A stretch of 34,204 nt of DNA from a virus: positions 1 through 34,204 of IMG/VR virus record IMGVR_UViG_3300018049_000075; one strand, given 5' to 3'. Each line of letters begins with the position of its first letter. The stretch's first letter is position 1. A model generated the notes under the pieces. It was not told where the DNA came from and made no database searches. It worked only from the letters and a program-made list of their open reading frames with translations. Positions 24,301 to 34,204 of this stretch are shown here, in pieces. Both the position numbers and the translations under genes were made by a program.

Positions 24301-27300
24301 AATTGCCGCCTTCTAGTGCAGTATCATATACATCAGGATCAGGAAGGAATGCACCGTCTGAAGTAATTTTTCTAATAATAAATGTGTCGCCATCATTACC
24401 AGTAATATCATAGTCATTAATGTTAATAGTTGTTTGTACGCCATCGCCTACAATAGGTAACATTAATGCATTGTCGTTTGTTTGATCCGGTGTTCCGTAA
24501 TTAGGATCGTCAATTCGTACTCCGTTTTTATAAACGTTATAAGTGATTCCATCTTCTAATGGCTTAGGTTCTCCTAAACTATCTATTAAGTTAAATTCAT
24601 TAGTTGATCCGTCAAGTGTTACAACATAATCTTCATATGTTGTATCAAATACGTCCCAGGCATCGTCCATCCAGTTTCCAGTGTCCCAACCATTTTGTCC
24701 ACCAAACTCAAATCCTCTAACTTGTACGCCGCCATAGTCAACACCATCCATTAACTGACCTAGTGTTTTACCAAACTGCTCTGTTGTAGGTGCATACGCA
24801 AGATTAATTCTATCCTGTGCATTTAATAATGCAATATCTTTTGAATATTCTACAACAATGTTAGTTCCGCTTATTGGAGAATCAGTAAATGTAATTCTAC
24901 CATAATATCTATCATATCCCTTTGTTTGATCAAGAACATTTTCGTATGTGTAGTTTCCGCCAAGTACTTCATCACCGTCAACATAAACTGTAACTTTGTC
25001 AGTTCTTAAGTTCATTGGCCATAACAAATTAAACACGTTTTTATTACCGGTGCCTGCAAATTCTTCAGTCGTTGCAAGATCAATAAATTCGTATGTTCCA
25101 GATACTCTGTCAAACTTAATTGCAGTTGTTAATGTTCTAACAACAGTATTGTTAATAACTGCATTTGCCTTTACTTCAGATCCTCCAGCAGTGATACTGC
25201 CGTTAAAACTAATTCTCGGTGCCGACAAATATCCTGACCCTGGATTAGTTACTGTTATGCTAGTAACTTTACCGCCTGTACCAATAGATGCTACTGCTTT
25301 AGCACCTGATCCACCGCCACCGCTAATAATTACTTGAGGTGCATTAGTGTATCCTGAACCGGCGTCTGCGATGTTAATATGAGAAACTTCAAACCCTGCA
25401 TTGTCTGCCCAGTTTTTATAAGGATAAACATCAATATTTGCATCAGTATTAACTAACTGACTATCAATTACTTTAATACGTTGCGGAGTTATTTCGTCTG
25501 AGTTTTCAATATATCTAGGAGGTAAATCAAAGTCCGAAATCATTGACTGAGAATTATCAGTATTTTCATAACTACTTAAATATTCTCTAATTTTAGACTT
25601 GTAAGGTTTAACTTCTTTAATATATTCCTCATATGACGGTAAGTTATCATTTTGGAAATTAAGTTTCTGTGTTAATTCGCCAACATTGTGTTTTGCTTTT
25701 ATAAACGATGTTTTAAATGCCCAGTCTACATAACTTTGTTCTGCAAACACATAACGTAAACTTGCAAAGAACAACTTATTATATTCAACTGCTAAGTCAT
25801 CTGTAAATAACTTATCTCTAATTGTTTCTAATACAATTCGTGATTCAGTGCTAGGAATACCGTCAAACTGTTTAATATCAAAACTTGTAGTATCGTAACC
25901 TACAAGATTTTTTGTAGGATCGTACAATGCTTCTGCAATTTGTATTGTACCATTTTGTCTACCAATAGTTTTGTAATTTACAGTATAATCAACACCAGTT
26001 TGTGTATCAATTTTTTCTAGTAATAGCCAACCGCCAGAACCAACGTTATTGATTTTTACAACGTCACCGTATGCATTATCAAGTCCTTCAAGTTCGTATG
26101 AATAATCAATTACTTGATCAATTTGTGTAAATTGACTGTAACCTTCTTCCCACCAATCTTGATAATACCAATAATTGTTTACATTATAACTTTGGCTTCC
26201 AACTCTTACCCAAGTGCTGTTTACAACATCTCTTTCATATAGCGACCATCTGTCAGCAATAGTTTCGTCTGCTATTACAAGAACAGTATATTTTCTTACT
26301 GTTAGTCTTGTATTACTATCATAATACTTGCCGCCTTTAGTAACAGTTACATTAGTAATTCTACCTTGTGCATCTATTTCTGTTTTAACTTCTGCATCTT
26401 TACCTGCACCAAAAATTTCAACTGTAGGAGGTCTTAAATAACCTCTACCAGTATCAGTAATATCAACTCGAGTAATTACACCGTCAGTAATAACTGGAGT
26501 TAAAACTGCTTGTCTTGCTTTTGCAACACCAACAAATTGTAAATCACTATACCTATCAACAGTTCTATCGTATACATTTGATGTTAGTAATGGCTGTGCC
26601 TCTTTCTTTGTTAGATTTGATATATCCTTTTCGTCAACAATTAGTTCAGTTGCTAAAACATTATTAATTCTATCTACAACTTGTTTAAATGCTTCAATTC
26701 TATTAACAAACCAACCTTGACGTGGCTTGTTTAAAATACCGTATTTTTCCTTTGCACTAAGTTCTGGTGCAGGCACACTTCTATTTTGTGTGTCAAAACC
26801 AATTAAACTATCAAACCATTTTCTTTCAATGTCTGTACTTGGTCTGCTCGAAGCAAGTCCTTCACTAAGAATTTGATATTGATTATGAATATTCTGTGTT
26901 TGATTATCAATTGTCCAATACTGCACACTAAATGCAATGTCGTTTCCTTTAACTAAACTATCACAGTTATATAATGCAAACTGTGTAGGACTAATAAATG
27001 ATACAAATCGATATCCTTGTGCTGCTGGATCTGCAATAAGATCTCTAATGTTTACTGCACTTAAACTTCTTCCTTCAATGCTAGGAACAGTTGATTTGTT
27101 TGCAACCCAGAAATAATAGTAAACACTAAATGTTCTTGTTGCTTCGTCATAAACACGTTTAGTAGAATATGCATCGTCACCGTATAATGATGTTCCAGTA
27201 ATGCCTTGGGCAAGTCCTTTATCTGTACCAGACTTTTCATCCCATTCACTTGGCAAATATTTTGACTCTACCCACTCGTAAATATCAATTGAATTAGTAG

Positions 27301-30300
27301 TTGAGAATAATTTATTCCAGTTATTTGCACTGTAAATTACAGAATCTTGATAAGGATTAATAAATTTAGCATTTGTTAAATCCCACCATAGTTTACCAAC
27401 TTGCTCTGACGCCCAGGCATTTGTTACATCTAAATTTTGTCCGCTAGATGCAAATGAATATGTTGCTGGATCGTAATATGTTTTAAACGAAAGTTCTTGT
27501 TCTGCTGGTCCAGGGACTTTTCCTTGTAATACATCAACATAATCTAAGTACTGTAATAGTTCATTAGTTTTTGTGTCATACATAATAACACGTTTAATTT
27601 TATCAACATCAACAGTTTCTTTACCAACACGTAGTTCATTCCAAATACTGCCTTCAGTTCTACGGAAGTCTACAACAGTACCTTGTCTAGCACCGCTATA
27701 TTGTAATGACGGTAGGCCTGCATAAATGTGTCCATTATTTAATGTAATATTTCTACCAAAGAATCTTACACCACTATCGTCAAAATCAATAGTTTGTCCA
27801 TAAACTAGTGTATCACCAAGTCTTTCAAAAATTCTTACATTACCAGAATCTTCGTTAACAGTTCTAAATTTAGTAAACTCACTATCAAATGTAGTTCCGT
27901 CGCCAAACTGATCAAATGTTGTTTCAACAAACGCATCACCTTGACGACAACCCACTACTAACGTATTACCATCAAAGTCAATGTCAATACCAAACATTTC
28001 TGCACGTTGAGTGTCGGGACTACGTAATTCTTGTGATAGCGTAAATGATCCGCTAACTTGTTTGTAAATATAAACTTTACCTGTGTCTGTACCTAAGGCA
28101 TCATTGTACGGTTCTGATACAGCAATAAGAGTACCGTCTGGACTAATACTTACTTTATCTCCAAAACCATTTATATTATCAGGTGCTTGTATTTCTTGCG
28201 ACTTATAATAAAGTCCGTTTAAGTTTCTATATACAACTACTAAATTTGGTTGTGTATCGTTAACTACACTTGCAACAATCACTTCGCCGTTAGCACTTAT
28301 ATCAAAGCTCTTAGCAAATTCAAGCATATCAGTTTGATCAAGTAAAGTGTTTCCTGATAACGCTAAACCTGTATCATTAGGAATATAGCCTGTATAATCT
28401 CTTGGGTCTTCAATCTCTGTCCAGTTATTAGAATTAAATACTCCAGCACTCATATTAGTAATTGCTTGATACAATCTGTTGTTAAAAAATACAACATCAT
28501 CTTCGCTATAACTTCTTGTATTATCATAAGCACCTTTGTATTTCTTGTCAGTACTTAATTCCCAACCATACTGATAGTCACCTTCAGTACCGTTGTTTAC
28601 AATATAAAGTCTACCGTTATTTGTTAATGTGCCATTGCCTTCTTCTTTAATGAATAGTTTGTATAAATCATTAATTTTTGCAAAAGATAATTCTGCACCT
28701 AGTTTTGCATTGTCTTGTCTATCTGCAGAACTAAATGCTCCTAATTTTGCAAACTGTCCTACTCCTGTTCTTTGATAAACAGTATAATAACCTTCATTTG
28801 TAAGACCGCTTTCAGTTGTTCCAGCAGTAACTGGTAAATTAAACATTGTTTGCCAATCATTATTGGCTTCAGATGGAATATTTGCAGGACGAGCAATACC
28901 ATCAACTAATTCTTCTTGGTATACAAAGTATTCGCCTTCTAAAATTGTTTGTTCATCTGTAACAGGAATATCAGCAGATCTTGTTAATACAATCATTTTA
29001 CCAATGCCAGCTGCTGGTAATTCAAATGCTCGTGACTGTATTTGACCAAAAATACGACTTCCGGAACCTGGATCGTATAACGTATCTCCACTGCCGTCTG
29101 CTAAAAATTCAATTTCCCTGTTCTCGCCAAACAACGCACCAGCAGCCCATGTGCCTGATACATTCTTAACGTAAATTCTACCACTACTAATACCAGTTCG
29201 TTGATAGTGTGTAACTAATGCAGTACCTCTGTTAGTTACATCTCTAACTTCAATACCTGCTTTAGGTTCAATTGGTACATCATTAAGCGTTTTAGTAATG
29301 TCAAAATCAATGTAGCCGTCCCATACATCATAGATAGTATGTTTTTTGTTAATGTCATTTAGGTTTAGACCAATATCTTCAGGATTGTCAAATGGCAATT
29401 GATCAAGTGGTCTGTAAAAATCAATATCGTAAATTAAATCAGTTGGATCTTCTGTAGAAGTATCAAATTGCAAGAATGATGTTGCACTTTGATGTCTTGC
29501 TGTTACTTCCCAATAAATGTTATCATATTCAGCAGTAACATATCTTACAATGTCACCTGCTCTATAAACAGTGTTTGGTTCCCATTCAGATAATTCCCAC
29601 TGTGGCATTGGATTGTAAAATACATTAACAGTTGAATTATTAGTATTACCAGCAGCAACTACATTTAATACATCGCTTAATCCTTTTGGAACTCTTAGTA
29701 CAAACTGATTTGATAGTTGTTCTCCAATGACGCCACCTGGTCCAGGTTGGCCGTCATATGATAATTTTGTAAGTTCACTAAACAATTTGTTATTACTGTA
29801 AACTGCGTTTGTTGCGATTGCCTCAGACGGTTTAGTATCAAAAATTGAATACCAATCTCTATTAGGATCTGCTGTTCCATTAGGAACAATGTCAACATAT
29901 GCTAAACCGCGGCCTTCGTCAGAGTTAATTGTTCCTACATTGTAAGTGGTTCCTAAATCTAATTTCCAGTAACCACCCCAGAATGCTTCTGAATTGTTAA
30001 CAGTTTCTGCAGGAGCAACAGTTGTGTATTCACCAACAAACTCACCAATGCTAGTTGTTAAAGATCCGCTTAATCCAAATGTACCGTTTTGTCCTGAGAC
30101 ATAAATTGTTGCAGAGCCTTCAACTTCGTCCTCATATACATACTCAACATTACCAAATCCGCCAACTACTTCAACAACTTGTCCTACAAGGGGCACTGTA
30201 GTTGAACTTGGAACATAAAGTATGCTGTCAATTTTTGCAGCAATAGTAAAATTGCCAGTTAGATAATTGTTATTAATTAAACCAATATCTCCCGCAAATG

Positions 30301-33300
30301 GTTGTACTTCTGTATATTTTGCAACATCTTGGTTTGCATTTGTTATTAGATTCCATTTTAGTCTTAATGTATCACCTACACCCGAACCTTCGTACATGTC
30401 TGCAGGTGCTTTAACTACAATATGATCAACGTTGTTAATATTTGTAAATGGATAATTACCAGTTAGTAATACAGGAATCTTCTCATCAAAAGATTCTGTT
30501 AATCCTAAAGAAGTTAAAATCTCAGGAACACTATCGTTGCTACCAAATTGAATGTTTGCTTCTGCCCCTTCAATTGCAACTAAGGCTTTCCAAAGATTGT
30601 TTTGATATTTTACAATACTACCTTGTGCATAATCTTGTGTAGATACATAGTCACCTAAGAAAGTAGTTCTAACATTTGATGCATTAGGAGATCCTACTGC
30701 AAGATATCTTCCGTCAGCACTTAATGCAAGCGAAGATCCAAAACCTTCAAAGTCGTCTGCTTGATTATCATCAGGTTCTATAACATTTGATAATTTAAAC
30801 TTGCCTGCGCCACCGGCTCTAGTATAAACATATACTTTGCCATCTTCGTCATCTGGTGCACCTACTACTAAAACGTTATTAGCACTATTAGATGCAACAG
30901 CAATACCATAACTTGCGGCTTGCTCGCCAATTTCATTTGAAACAACATCGTGTTCTGCAAAAGAAGAAACTTGTTCAATTACTGCCCATCTATCATTTAC
31001 AGACTTGTCAACCCATAATTTAGTAATTCCTTCTGGAATAGATTGTACTAATGTGTTTGCACTTTCAAGATCTGAAACTCTTACATTAACAAGTTTAGTA
31101 ATTCTACCACTAATTGATGTATCAGTTGCTTCTGTAGTACGATCAATAGTAACAGTGTTACCTAAAATTTCTGTAACTTTATAAAATCCTTCTGCAAAGT
31201 TAGTTTCAGTAACACCAATAATGTCGCCTACAGAAATATCAATATCTGTAGTATTAAGATTTAACTTGCCGCCTTCTTCTACATCTTCAACAATGTAATC
31301 AGTTCTTATATGACTGTAAACATTCCAAGTTAATCCGTCATTACCTACCCAAATAGTATCGTTAAAATTACATGTAGAATAATCAATATTTAAAATACTG
31401 TCATAAGTTGATACAACAAAATCTACATCATCTCTATTTACAAATCCACTATTCTTTGTATACGTATCTTCTACATACTTTGATGGCCACGGAGCATGAT
31501 TGTATCCTGCTGGTTTTAAATAAGTCTCAAAAGGTTTAATTCTATAAACTAAATCTGTTTCTTGACCGGTAGTATTATTAACAAGTTCAATTGTTTGTGG
31601 CGACAAACGCATGTTTGCTTCGTCAATTAAATATTCAACTTCTTCAAATCCTTCAGAAGCACCATATTGTCCTGCTTTAACTGCCCATTCTTCAAAAAAT
31701 TCTAAACTATCTTTATCGCTACTACTTAATACATCAAACAATTTGCTTAATGCATTTTTAGTACCTTTGTCTTGAATCATACCTTGGTAGAACTTATACT
31801 GACTTACATCGTCATTAATAATGTTAGCAAGATAGTCGCGGTTTTGATAACCAATTAAATGCTGTGCAAATTTTTGTTGTTCTAAATCAAAATTGTCTGT
31901 GTCTAAATCGTAAAAGTCAGCAAACTGATTAGTCTTATATTCAAAGTTAGGTATTAACCCCATTGAAGGCTTCTCGTCTAGTCTAACCCAATCTGAATCA
32001 TTAAATACTTCTACACCTGGAACTTTGTTTCTTGCACTATAATAAAACTCTTTATATTTTACAAGATCGCCAATTGCATAATCTTTCCAAGATTCCCATT
32101 CAGTTATTTTTGCATTATCAAAAATAAATCCTGGAATATTTAAACTTCCGTCCCAATCACCTGTTCTATAACCTAATACTTTAATTCTTTCTTGTCTATA
32201 ACCAGGCTCTTGGTCAAATATAATATCGTTAAACACTGTCTTATTATCAATTAATACAGCATGTTCTTTTTGTACTAATGCCAAACGTACAGCAAAGATT
32301 CCGTCTTCAGTATTCTTAGGTCTTAAAATAAATTCTGCTGGATTCTCTCTAGTTAAACTTGCAAACTCTGATTCTAATTTTTTACCGTCTGCTTTAAACA
32401 AACTGTAGCCATAGAATGTATCAAATACATCATCTACAACAGCATATTCGCTAATAAATTTTAATTGTGATGCTGCTGGACTTAGTGTAATAACTGCGCC
32501 GGCGCCCCAGTTTTGTGTGGTCCAGAACATAAATTCTTTTGCACTGGTCTTCCAATCGCTAACGTATTGTTCATTTGTATCATAATAGTCAAAAACAAAT
32601 CCTTGATCAACAAGATAATCGCTATAACCTAAAATAAAATCAACTACTTCTTGAATAGTTTCATACACTGTTCCGTAAGGAACTTTTACAGGTGTCTTAT
32701 CAAATGAAGTTCTAAAAAATGCATCTCTACCACCAGTTAATGGTACGCTAGGAATCTTTGCAAATTTTGTTGAATCAAAGTCTGTTCCGCTAGTATGTGC
32801 TTCTGTAACTCTGTAATAACTGTTTTGATATTCAACAATACTATCTTGGGTATATGCCTTTCTTGAATCCCATAATAAAAAGTTTGCTGATATTCCGCCA
32901 ACGTTTATATAAGGGTCGTTTGTAATTTCATATGGTTTATGATAGTAAAAATATGGACGTTGTCCGTTATAACCTCTAACAACAAAACCGTATTCTTGTT
33001 TCTCTACAATAACACCACTATAATCAATAGTTGTTACAGGTGTACTTGTGTTTAAGAATATCTGATAGTTCTCTTCAGGAACAAAAACATTGCCTTGGTT
33101 AGTTGGAGTTCTACTGTCAAGAATTAATTTAAATTTATCTTTATTAGTAAATCCTGCAATCTTAAATGCCATTTGGTTATTAATAGATTTTACAGAATCA
33201 ACATATAAATTATAACTAGTTGATACACTAGATGCCATATAATCATAAATGTAATTTACTAGACCGCTAGTATATGTTCTAGATTTATCTGTAACATTAT

Positions 33301-34204
33301 TTGGAAATACTAAGTTATCTAATCTTAATTGCGTTTGATCATTATACACTAACTGCCCAGCAATATTTCTAGACTGTCTTGATCTATCCCAGGCTGTACC
33401 TAATACATAATTAGGCTGATTAATAAACAGCGAAGTAAGTAATGCAAATGGATATTCTGAACTACGTCTCCAAGCATTCTCGACAGGACCATGATCACCG
33501 TAGACAAAATTAAAATCAAGTTCAGTAGTATCGTAATTTCTAATATAACCACTAATTACAGGACTTACAAGATTACCGCTTTCGTCCACTGGTAAATGAC
33601 TTGTTAAAAATGGTCTTAAAAACTGCTCGTTAACTGTTACAGGTTGATCAGGAATTCTAATAATACCACTTTCAATATCTTCCCACATTAACAAGTTGTT
33701 GCTAGTGTACGGTGCTTCGCCGTACTGCTCATCCCACCAAGTTGGTTTAATTGTAAAACCTAACATTTCCCATGGATGTGTATGAGGACGATCAGTGTCG
33801 TATGCCCATTTGTAAACTGCTCTCCAATATCCAGTTACATTGTTTCCGCTAGGATCTGACATTCCTTGATGGTTGAATGTAAATGTATTTGTTCTTTCAT
33901 ATGCAGGATTAGCAGTGTAATCTTCATCTACTAATTGTAGCCACTGAGCAAAATCACTAAGCATTGTTTCGTCAATTTGCTCTTTAGTTAAAACTGTATT
34001 TCTTCCTTCGCTAGGAATAAAATCAAACAAGTTAAACAAATCTGTATCGTAGCGAACTTTAATGTTGTTAAATATTCTCTTCTCTAATTCTAAAATTAAA
34101 TCATCACGGAAATCTCCAAAAGCAATCATTATGCTTCCGTCGTGTCCTTGTATAACTGTTTGTGGTTCAAGGTACGTGTCATCTACATACATTGTAGGTT
34201 CGTA
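21329..34204 (-). CDS. Giant modular virion protein, at least 4291 codons, N-terminus beyond window edge
   Basis: One uninterrupted frame reaches the window edge; four further codons (Y-E-P-T) precede the first ATG at 34192, so the true start is probably outside. Residue numbers count from that ATG. FG-GAP/beta-propeller-like blades lie near 1095-1175 (VVGAPDDEDGKVYVY, LAVGSPNA) and 1960-2120 (IAVSEP, LVVGCRQGD). Five CBM5/12-like segments with Y-x-x-G/D-D/S-x-V-x-Y-x-x-x-x-Y lie near 441, 699, 1181, 1531 and 1884. GSGY-type beta repeats are at about 2570-2630 and 2937-3010. From about 3400 to 3850 there are several DGTT-type fibre repeats with V-x-V-N-G, and near 4130-4170 a GRGYVIASQGTTTFTNYG unit. 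There is no signal peptide or membrane segment within the visible part. It is probably a baseplate or tail-tip component contacting surface polysaccharide; T4 gp7 or gp10 would be far smaller. Confidence 0.82.
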   Translation of the reverse strand, partial: YEPTMYVDDTYLEPQTVIQGHDGSIMIAFGDFRDDLILELEKRIFNNIKVRYDTDLFNLFDFIPSEGRNTVLTKEQIDETMLSDFAQWLQLVDEDYTANPAYERTNTFTFNHQGMSDPSGNNVTGYWRAVYKWAYDTDRPHTHPWEMLGFTIKPTWWDEQYGEAPYTSNNLLMWEDIESGIIRIPDQPVTVNEQFLRPFLTSHLPVDESGNLVSPVISGYIRNYDTTELDFNFVYGDHGPVENAWRRSSEYPFALLTSLFINQPNYVLGTAWDRSRQSRNIAGQLVYNDQTQLRLDNLVFPNNVTDKSRTYTSGLVNYIYDYMASSVSTSYNLYVDSVKSINNQMAFKIAGFTNKDKFKLILDSRTPTNQGNVFVPEENYQIFLNTSTPVTTIDYSGVIVEKQEYGFVVRGYNGQRPYFYYHKPYEITNDPYINVGGISANFLLWDSRKAYTQDSIVEYQNSYYRVTEAHTSGTDFDSTKFAKIPSVPLTGGRDAFFRTSFDKTPVKVPYGTVYETIQEVVDFILGYSDYLVDQGFVFDYYDTNEQYVSDWKTSAKEFMFWTTQNWGAGAVITLSPAASQLKFISEYAVVDDVFDTFYGYSLFKADGKKLESEFASLTRENPAEFILRPKNTEDGIFAVRLALVQKEHAVLIDNKTVFNDIIFDQEPGYRQERIKVLGYRTGDWDGSLNIPGFIFDNAKITEWESWKDYAIGDLVKYKEFYYSARNKVPGVEVFNDSDWVRLDEKPSMGLIPNFEYKTNQFADFYDLDTDNFDLEQQKFAQHLIGYQNRDYLANIINDDVSQYKFYQGMIQDKGTKNALSKLFDVLSSSDKDSLEFFEEWAVKAGQYGASEGFEEVEYLIDEANMRLSPQTIELVNNTTGQETDLVYRIKPFETYLKPAGYNHAPWPSKYVEDTYTKNSGFVNRDDVDFVVSTYDSILNIDYSTCNFNDTIWVGNDGLTWNVYSHIRTDYIVEDVEEGGKLNLNTTDIDISVGDIIGVTETNFAEGFYKVTEILGNTVTIDRTTEATDTSISGRITKLVNVRVSDLESANTLVQSIPEGITKLWVDKSVNDRWAVIEQVSSFAEHDVVSNEIGEQAASYGIAVASNSANNVLVVGAPDDEDGKVYVYTRAGGAGKFKLSNVIEPDDNQADDFEGFGSSLALSADGRYLAVGSPNASNVRTTFLGDYVSTQDYAQGSIVKYQNNLWKALVAIEGAEANIQFGSNDSVPEILTSLGLTESFDEKIPVLLTGNYPFTNINNVDHIVVKAPADMYEGSGVGDTLRLKWNLITNANQDVAKYTEVQPFAGDIGLINNNYLTGNFTIAAKIDSILYVPSSTTVPLVGQVVEVVGGFGNVEYVYEDEVEGSATIYVSGQNGTFGLSGSLTTSIGEFVGEYTTVAPAETVNNSEAFWGGYWKLDLGTTYNVGTINSDEGRGLAYVDIVPNGTADPNRDWYSIFDTKPSEAIATNAVYSNNKLFSELTKLSYDGQPGPGGVIGEQLSNQFVLRVPKGLSDVLNVVAAGNTNNSTVNVFYNPMPQWELSEWEPNTVYRAGDIVRYVTAEYDNIYWEVTARHQSATSFLQFDTSTEDPTDLIYDIDFYRPLDQLPFDNPEDIGLNLNDINKKHTIYDVWDGYIDFDITKTLNDVPIEPKAGIEVRDVTNRGTALVTHYQRTGISSGRIYVKNVSGTWAAGALFGENREIEFLADGSGDTLYDPGSGSRIFGQIQSRAFELPAAGIGKMIVLTRSADIPVTDEQTILEGEYFVYQEELVDGIARPANIPSEANNDWQTMFNLPVTAGTTESGLTNEGYYTVYQRTGVGQFAKLGAFSSADRQDNAKLGAELSFAKINDLYKLFIKEEGNGTLTNNGRLYIVNNGTEGDYQYGWELSTDKKYKGAYDNTRSYSEDDVVFFNNRLYQAITNMSAGVFNSNNWTEIEDPRDYTGYIPNDTGLALSGNTLLDQTDMLEFAKSFDISANGEVIVASVVNDTQPNLVVVYRNLNGLYYKSQEIQAPDNINGFGDKVSISPDGTLIAVSEPYNDALGTDTGKVYIYKQVSGSFTLSQELRSPDTQRAEMFGIDIDFDGNTLVVGCRQGDAFVETTFDQFGDGTTFDSEFTKFRTVNEDSGNVRIFERLGDTLVYGQTIDFDDSGVRFFGRNITLNNGHIYAGLPSLQYSGARQGTVVDFRRTEGSIWNELRVGKETVDVDKIKRVIMYDTKTNELLQYLDYVDVLQGKVPGPAEQELSFKTYYDPATYSFASSGQNLDVTNAWASEQVGKLWWDLTNAKFINPYQDSVIYSANNWNKLFSTTNSIDIYEWVESKYLPSEWDEKSGTDKGLAQGITGTSLYGDDAYSTKRVYDEATRTFSVYYYFWVANKSTVPSIEGRSLSAVNIRDLIADPAAQGYRFVSFISPTQFALYNCDSLVKGNDIAFSVQYWTIDNQTQNIHNQYQILSEGLASSRPSTDIERKWFDSLIGFDTQNRSVPAPELSAKEKYGILNKPRQGWFVNRIEAFKQVVDRINNVLATELIVDEKDISNLTKKEAQPLLTSNVYDRTVDRYSDLQFVGVAKARQAVLTPVITDGVITRVDITDTGRGYLRPPTVEIFGAGKDAEVKTEIDAQGRITNVTVTKGGKYYDSNTRLTVRKYTVLVIADETIADRWSLYERDVVNSTWVRVGSQSYNVNNYWYYQDWWEEGYSQFTQIDQVIDYSYELEGLDNAYGDVVKINNVGSGGWLLLEKIDTQTGVDYTVNYKTIGRQNGTIQIAEALYDPTKNLVGYDTTSFDIKQFDGIPSTESRIVLETIRDKLFTDDLAVEYNKLFFASLRYVFAEQSYVDWAFKTSFIKAKHNVGELTQKLNFQNDNLPSYEEYIKEVKPYKSKIREYLSSYENTDNSQSMISDFDLPPRYIENSDEITPQRIKVIDSQLVNTDANIDVYPYKNWADNAGFEVSHINIADAGSGYTNAPQVIISGGGGSGAKAVASIGTGGKVTSITVTNPGSGYLSAPRISFNGSITAGGSEVKANAVINNTVVRTLTTAIKFDRVSGTYEFIDLATTEEFAGTGNKNVFNLLWPMNLRTDKVTVYVDGDEVLGGNYTYENVLDQTKGYDRYYGRITFTDSPISGTNIVVEYSKDIALLNAQDRINLAYAPTTEQFGKTLGQLMDGVDYGGVQVRGFEFGGQNGWDTGNWMDDAWDVFDTTYEDYVVTLDGSTNEFNLIDSLGEPKPLEDGITYNVYKNGVRIDDPNYGTPDQTNDNALMLPIVGDGVQTTININDYDITGNDGDTFIIRKITSDGAFLPDPDVYDTALEGGNLQYQTATGLRSEDITVDGDGFVTHTTSKGPEEVVPGQVLDTLDITVYERPTVGSSQIESRNYIGNGATRTYSIGASPIKKENLFVKVGSTILTSDDYVIDYNSETVTFDTAPTLGQRINIISVGMSASNILDIDTYTGDGTTVEFLSNARYQDSAEAFVTVNGKVVNVSLLEADETYAYPGNFIVKLPSPPFTDANIKVLIAEEGLTNVGYSQVTIDSIVADGSTTNFALSQAPFEQEPLRTNMLVKVNDKVLHAGYNETFDVTSTRQYQLDLTQVPIASVNAYDVEVYLNGRRLTYLQEWTFEGASAYDSTLPPSGQAGSTVTLELGIGEAGDKLEVYIISDAEYNLGYYDNNNDFQRTPGTIYLTSAYNDNDIITVYQFSNHDSQGIERQKIQVTEKTELEVGTEDYYAFRRWQRGLFDLRSPALSAEFVWVIQNGQLLMPSVDYSLTTNKLTVKLLQQPAEDDVIELIHFANGVVVDQFGWRQFKDILNRTHYKRLEESYELAEELLYYDKIIKVVDATNLPSPAFDAKYPGVIFINGERIEYFVKDGNELKQLRRGTLGTSIKTSYEAGTTFVSGNVDTTVPYKDEEETVTVTSSGYSIASTIYEDSAGVTVDKFTYDFNNNTAFPLGGQLTTIIGTEFETNVNVLVGDTEPTVTLPANDILTSSYIRVKPPFYFQPNSWNKTLIDGKVIRFTGTPFGGLLPDTDYYVVDVVKASTLDSSAAANEVAIAVSTTQGGTAEVLTPGNGIMNVVYNSSTYVSDTEVLFITPLLPVGAYDLVVVNPATSVPIDRAQTSVVVPGAVIYVQILLPYAPIPNPRTATGWYKEQAEIPVSEIVPGRGYVIASQGTTTFTNYGSPNNAIGTEFIATSIPAGTGTVLDFTSIPLEYWEAQDIEVFVAGRRLRKSPISVYNYDAQDSPEGDITVEAEFAVNKNVGAYVRLTSPPPAGTQVTIVKRIGTLWSEPGIALSKSENDIAKFLQAKTTELPR

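Overview
The window looks like part of a large tailed phage genome, most likely a marine T4-superfamily myovirus infecting an AT-rich host. A SAR11-type pelagiphage is my tentative guess. The reasons are the strongly AT-rich sequence, the very dense packing with every supported gene on the minus strand, many 1-30 nt overlaps, a tail-collar fibre gene, paralogous fibre-like proteins, an enormous virion protein, and T4-like late promoter motifs (TATAAATA or GATAAATA) in the few intergenic gaps. No tRNA, rRNA, CRISPR array, insertion sequence or stretch of more than 60 bases without a gene was seen. Transcription runs from high to low coordinates.

Structural half (34204 down to 10765). The first gene is one open frame of at least 4291 codons that is still open at the window edge. 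It encodes a giant modular protein with beta-propeller (FG-GAP-like) segments, five CBM5/12-like segments, two GSGY repeat domains and fibre-type beta repeats. Next come a 204-aa virion protein and three fibre-like proteins (676 aa with a collar domain, 619 aa, 632 aa). A small group follows: a 171-aa unknown, a 2-oxoglutarate/Fe(II) oxygenase and a 156-aa unknown. The half ends with a fourth fibre-like protein (509 aa) and a 354-aa structural protein. The four fibre-like proteins share an N-terminal module of about 240 residues and then diverge completely. Late-promoter octamers precede the 204-, 632- and 354-aa genes, and a variant precedes the 509-aa gene.

Accessory half (10761 down to 1). 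A textbook sigma70-type promoter (TTGACA, 17 bp, TATAAT) with an inverted repeat at its start site opens a tightly coupled operon of twelve genes. In order they are a 116-aa unknown, two DxD glycosyltransferases, a 178-aa unknown, a protein with a duplicated GT-A-like domain, a methyltransferase fused to short helical repeats, a 74-aa small protein, four consecutive radical SAM proteins of two architectures (two N-terminal-Cys-motif then radical SAM, two radical SAM then SPASM-like C-terminus), and a PP-loop ATP pyrophosphatase cut off by the window edge.

The set of sugar transferases, methyltransferase, four radical SAM enzymes and a PP-loop enzyme under its own host-type promoter, placed beside adhesin genes, reads as a phage-encoded modification pathway. 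The product could be a glycan, a modified virion protein or a modified peptide; the sequence does not say which. This cassette is the best candidate in the window for an undescribed system.
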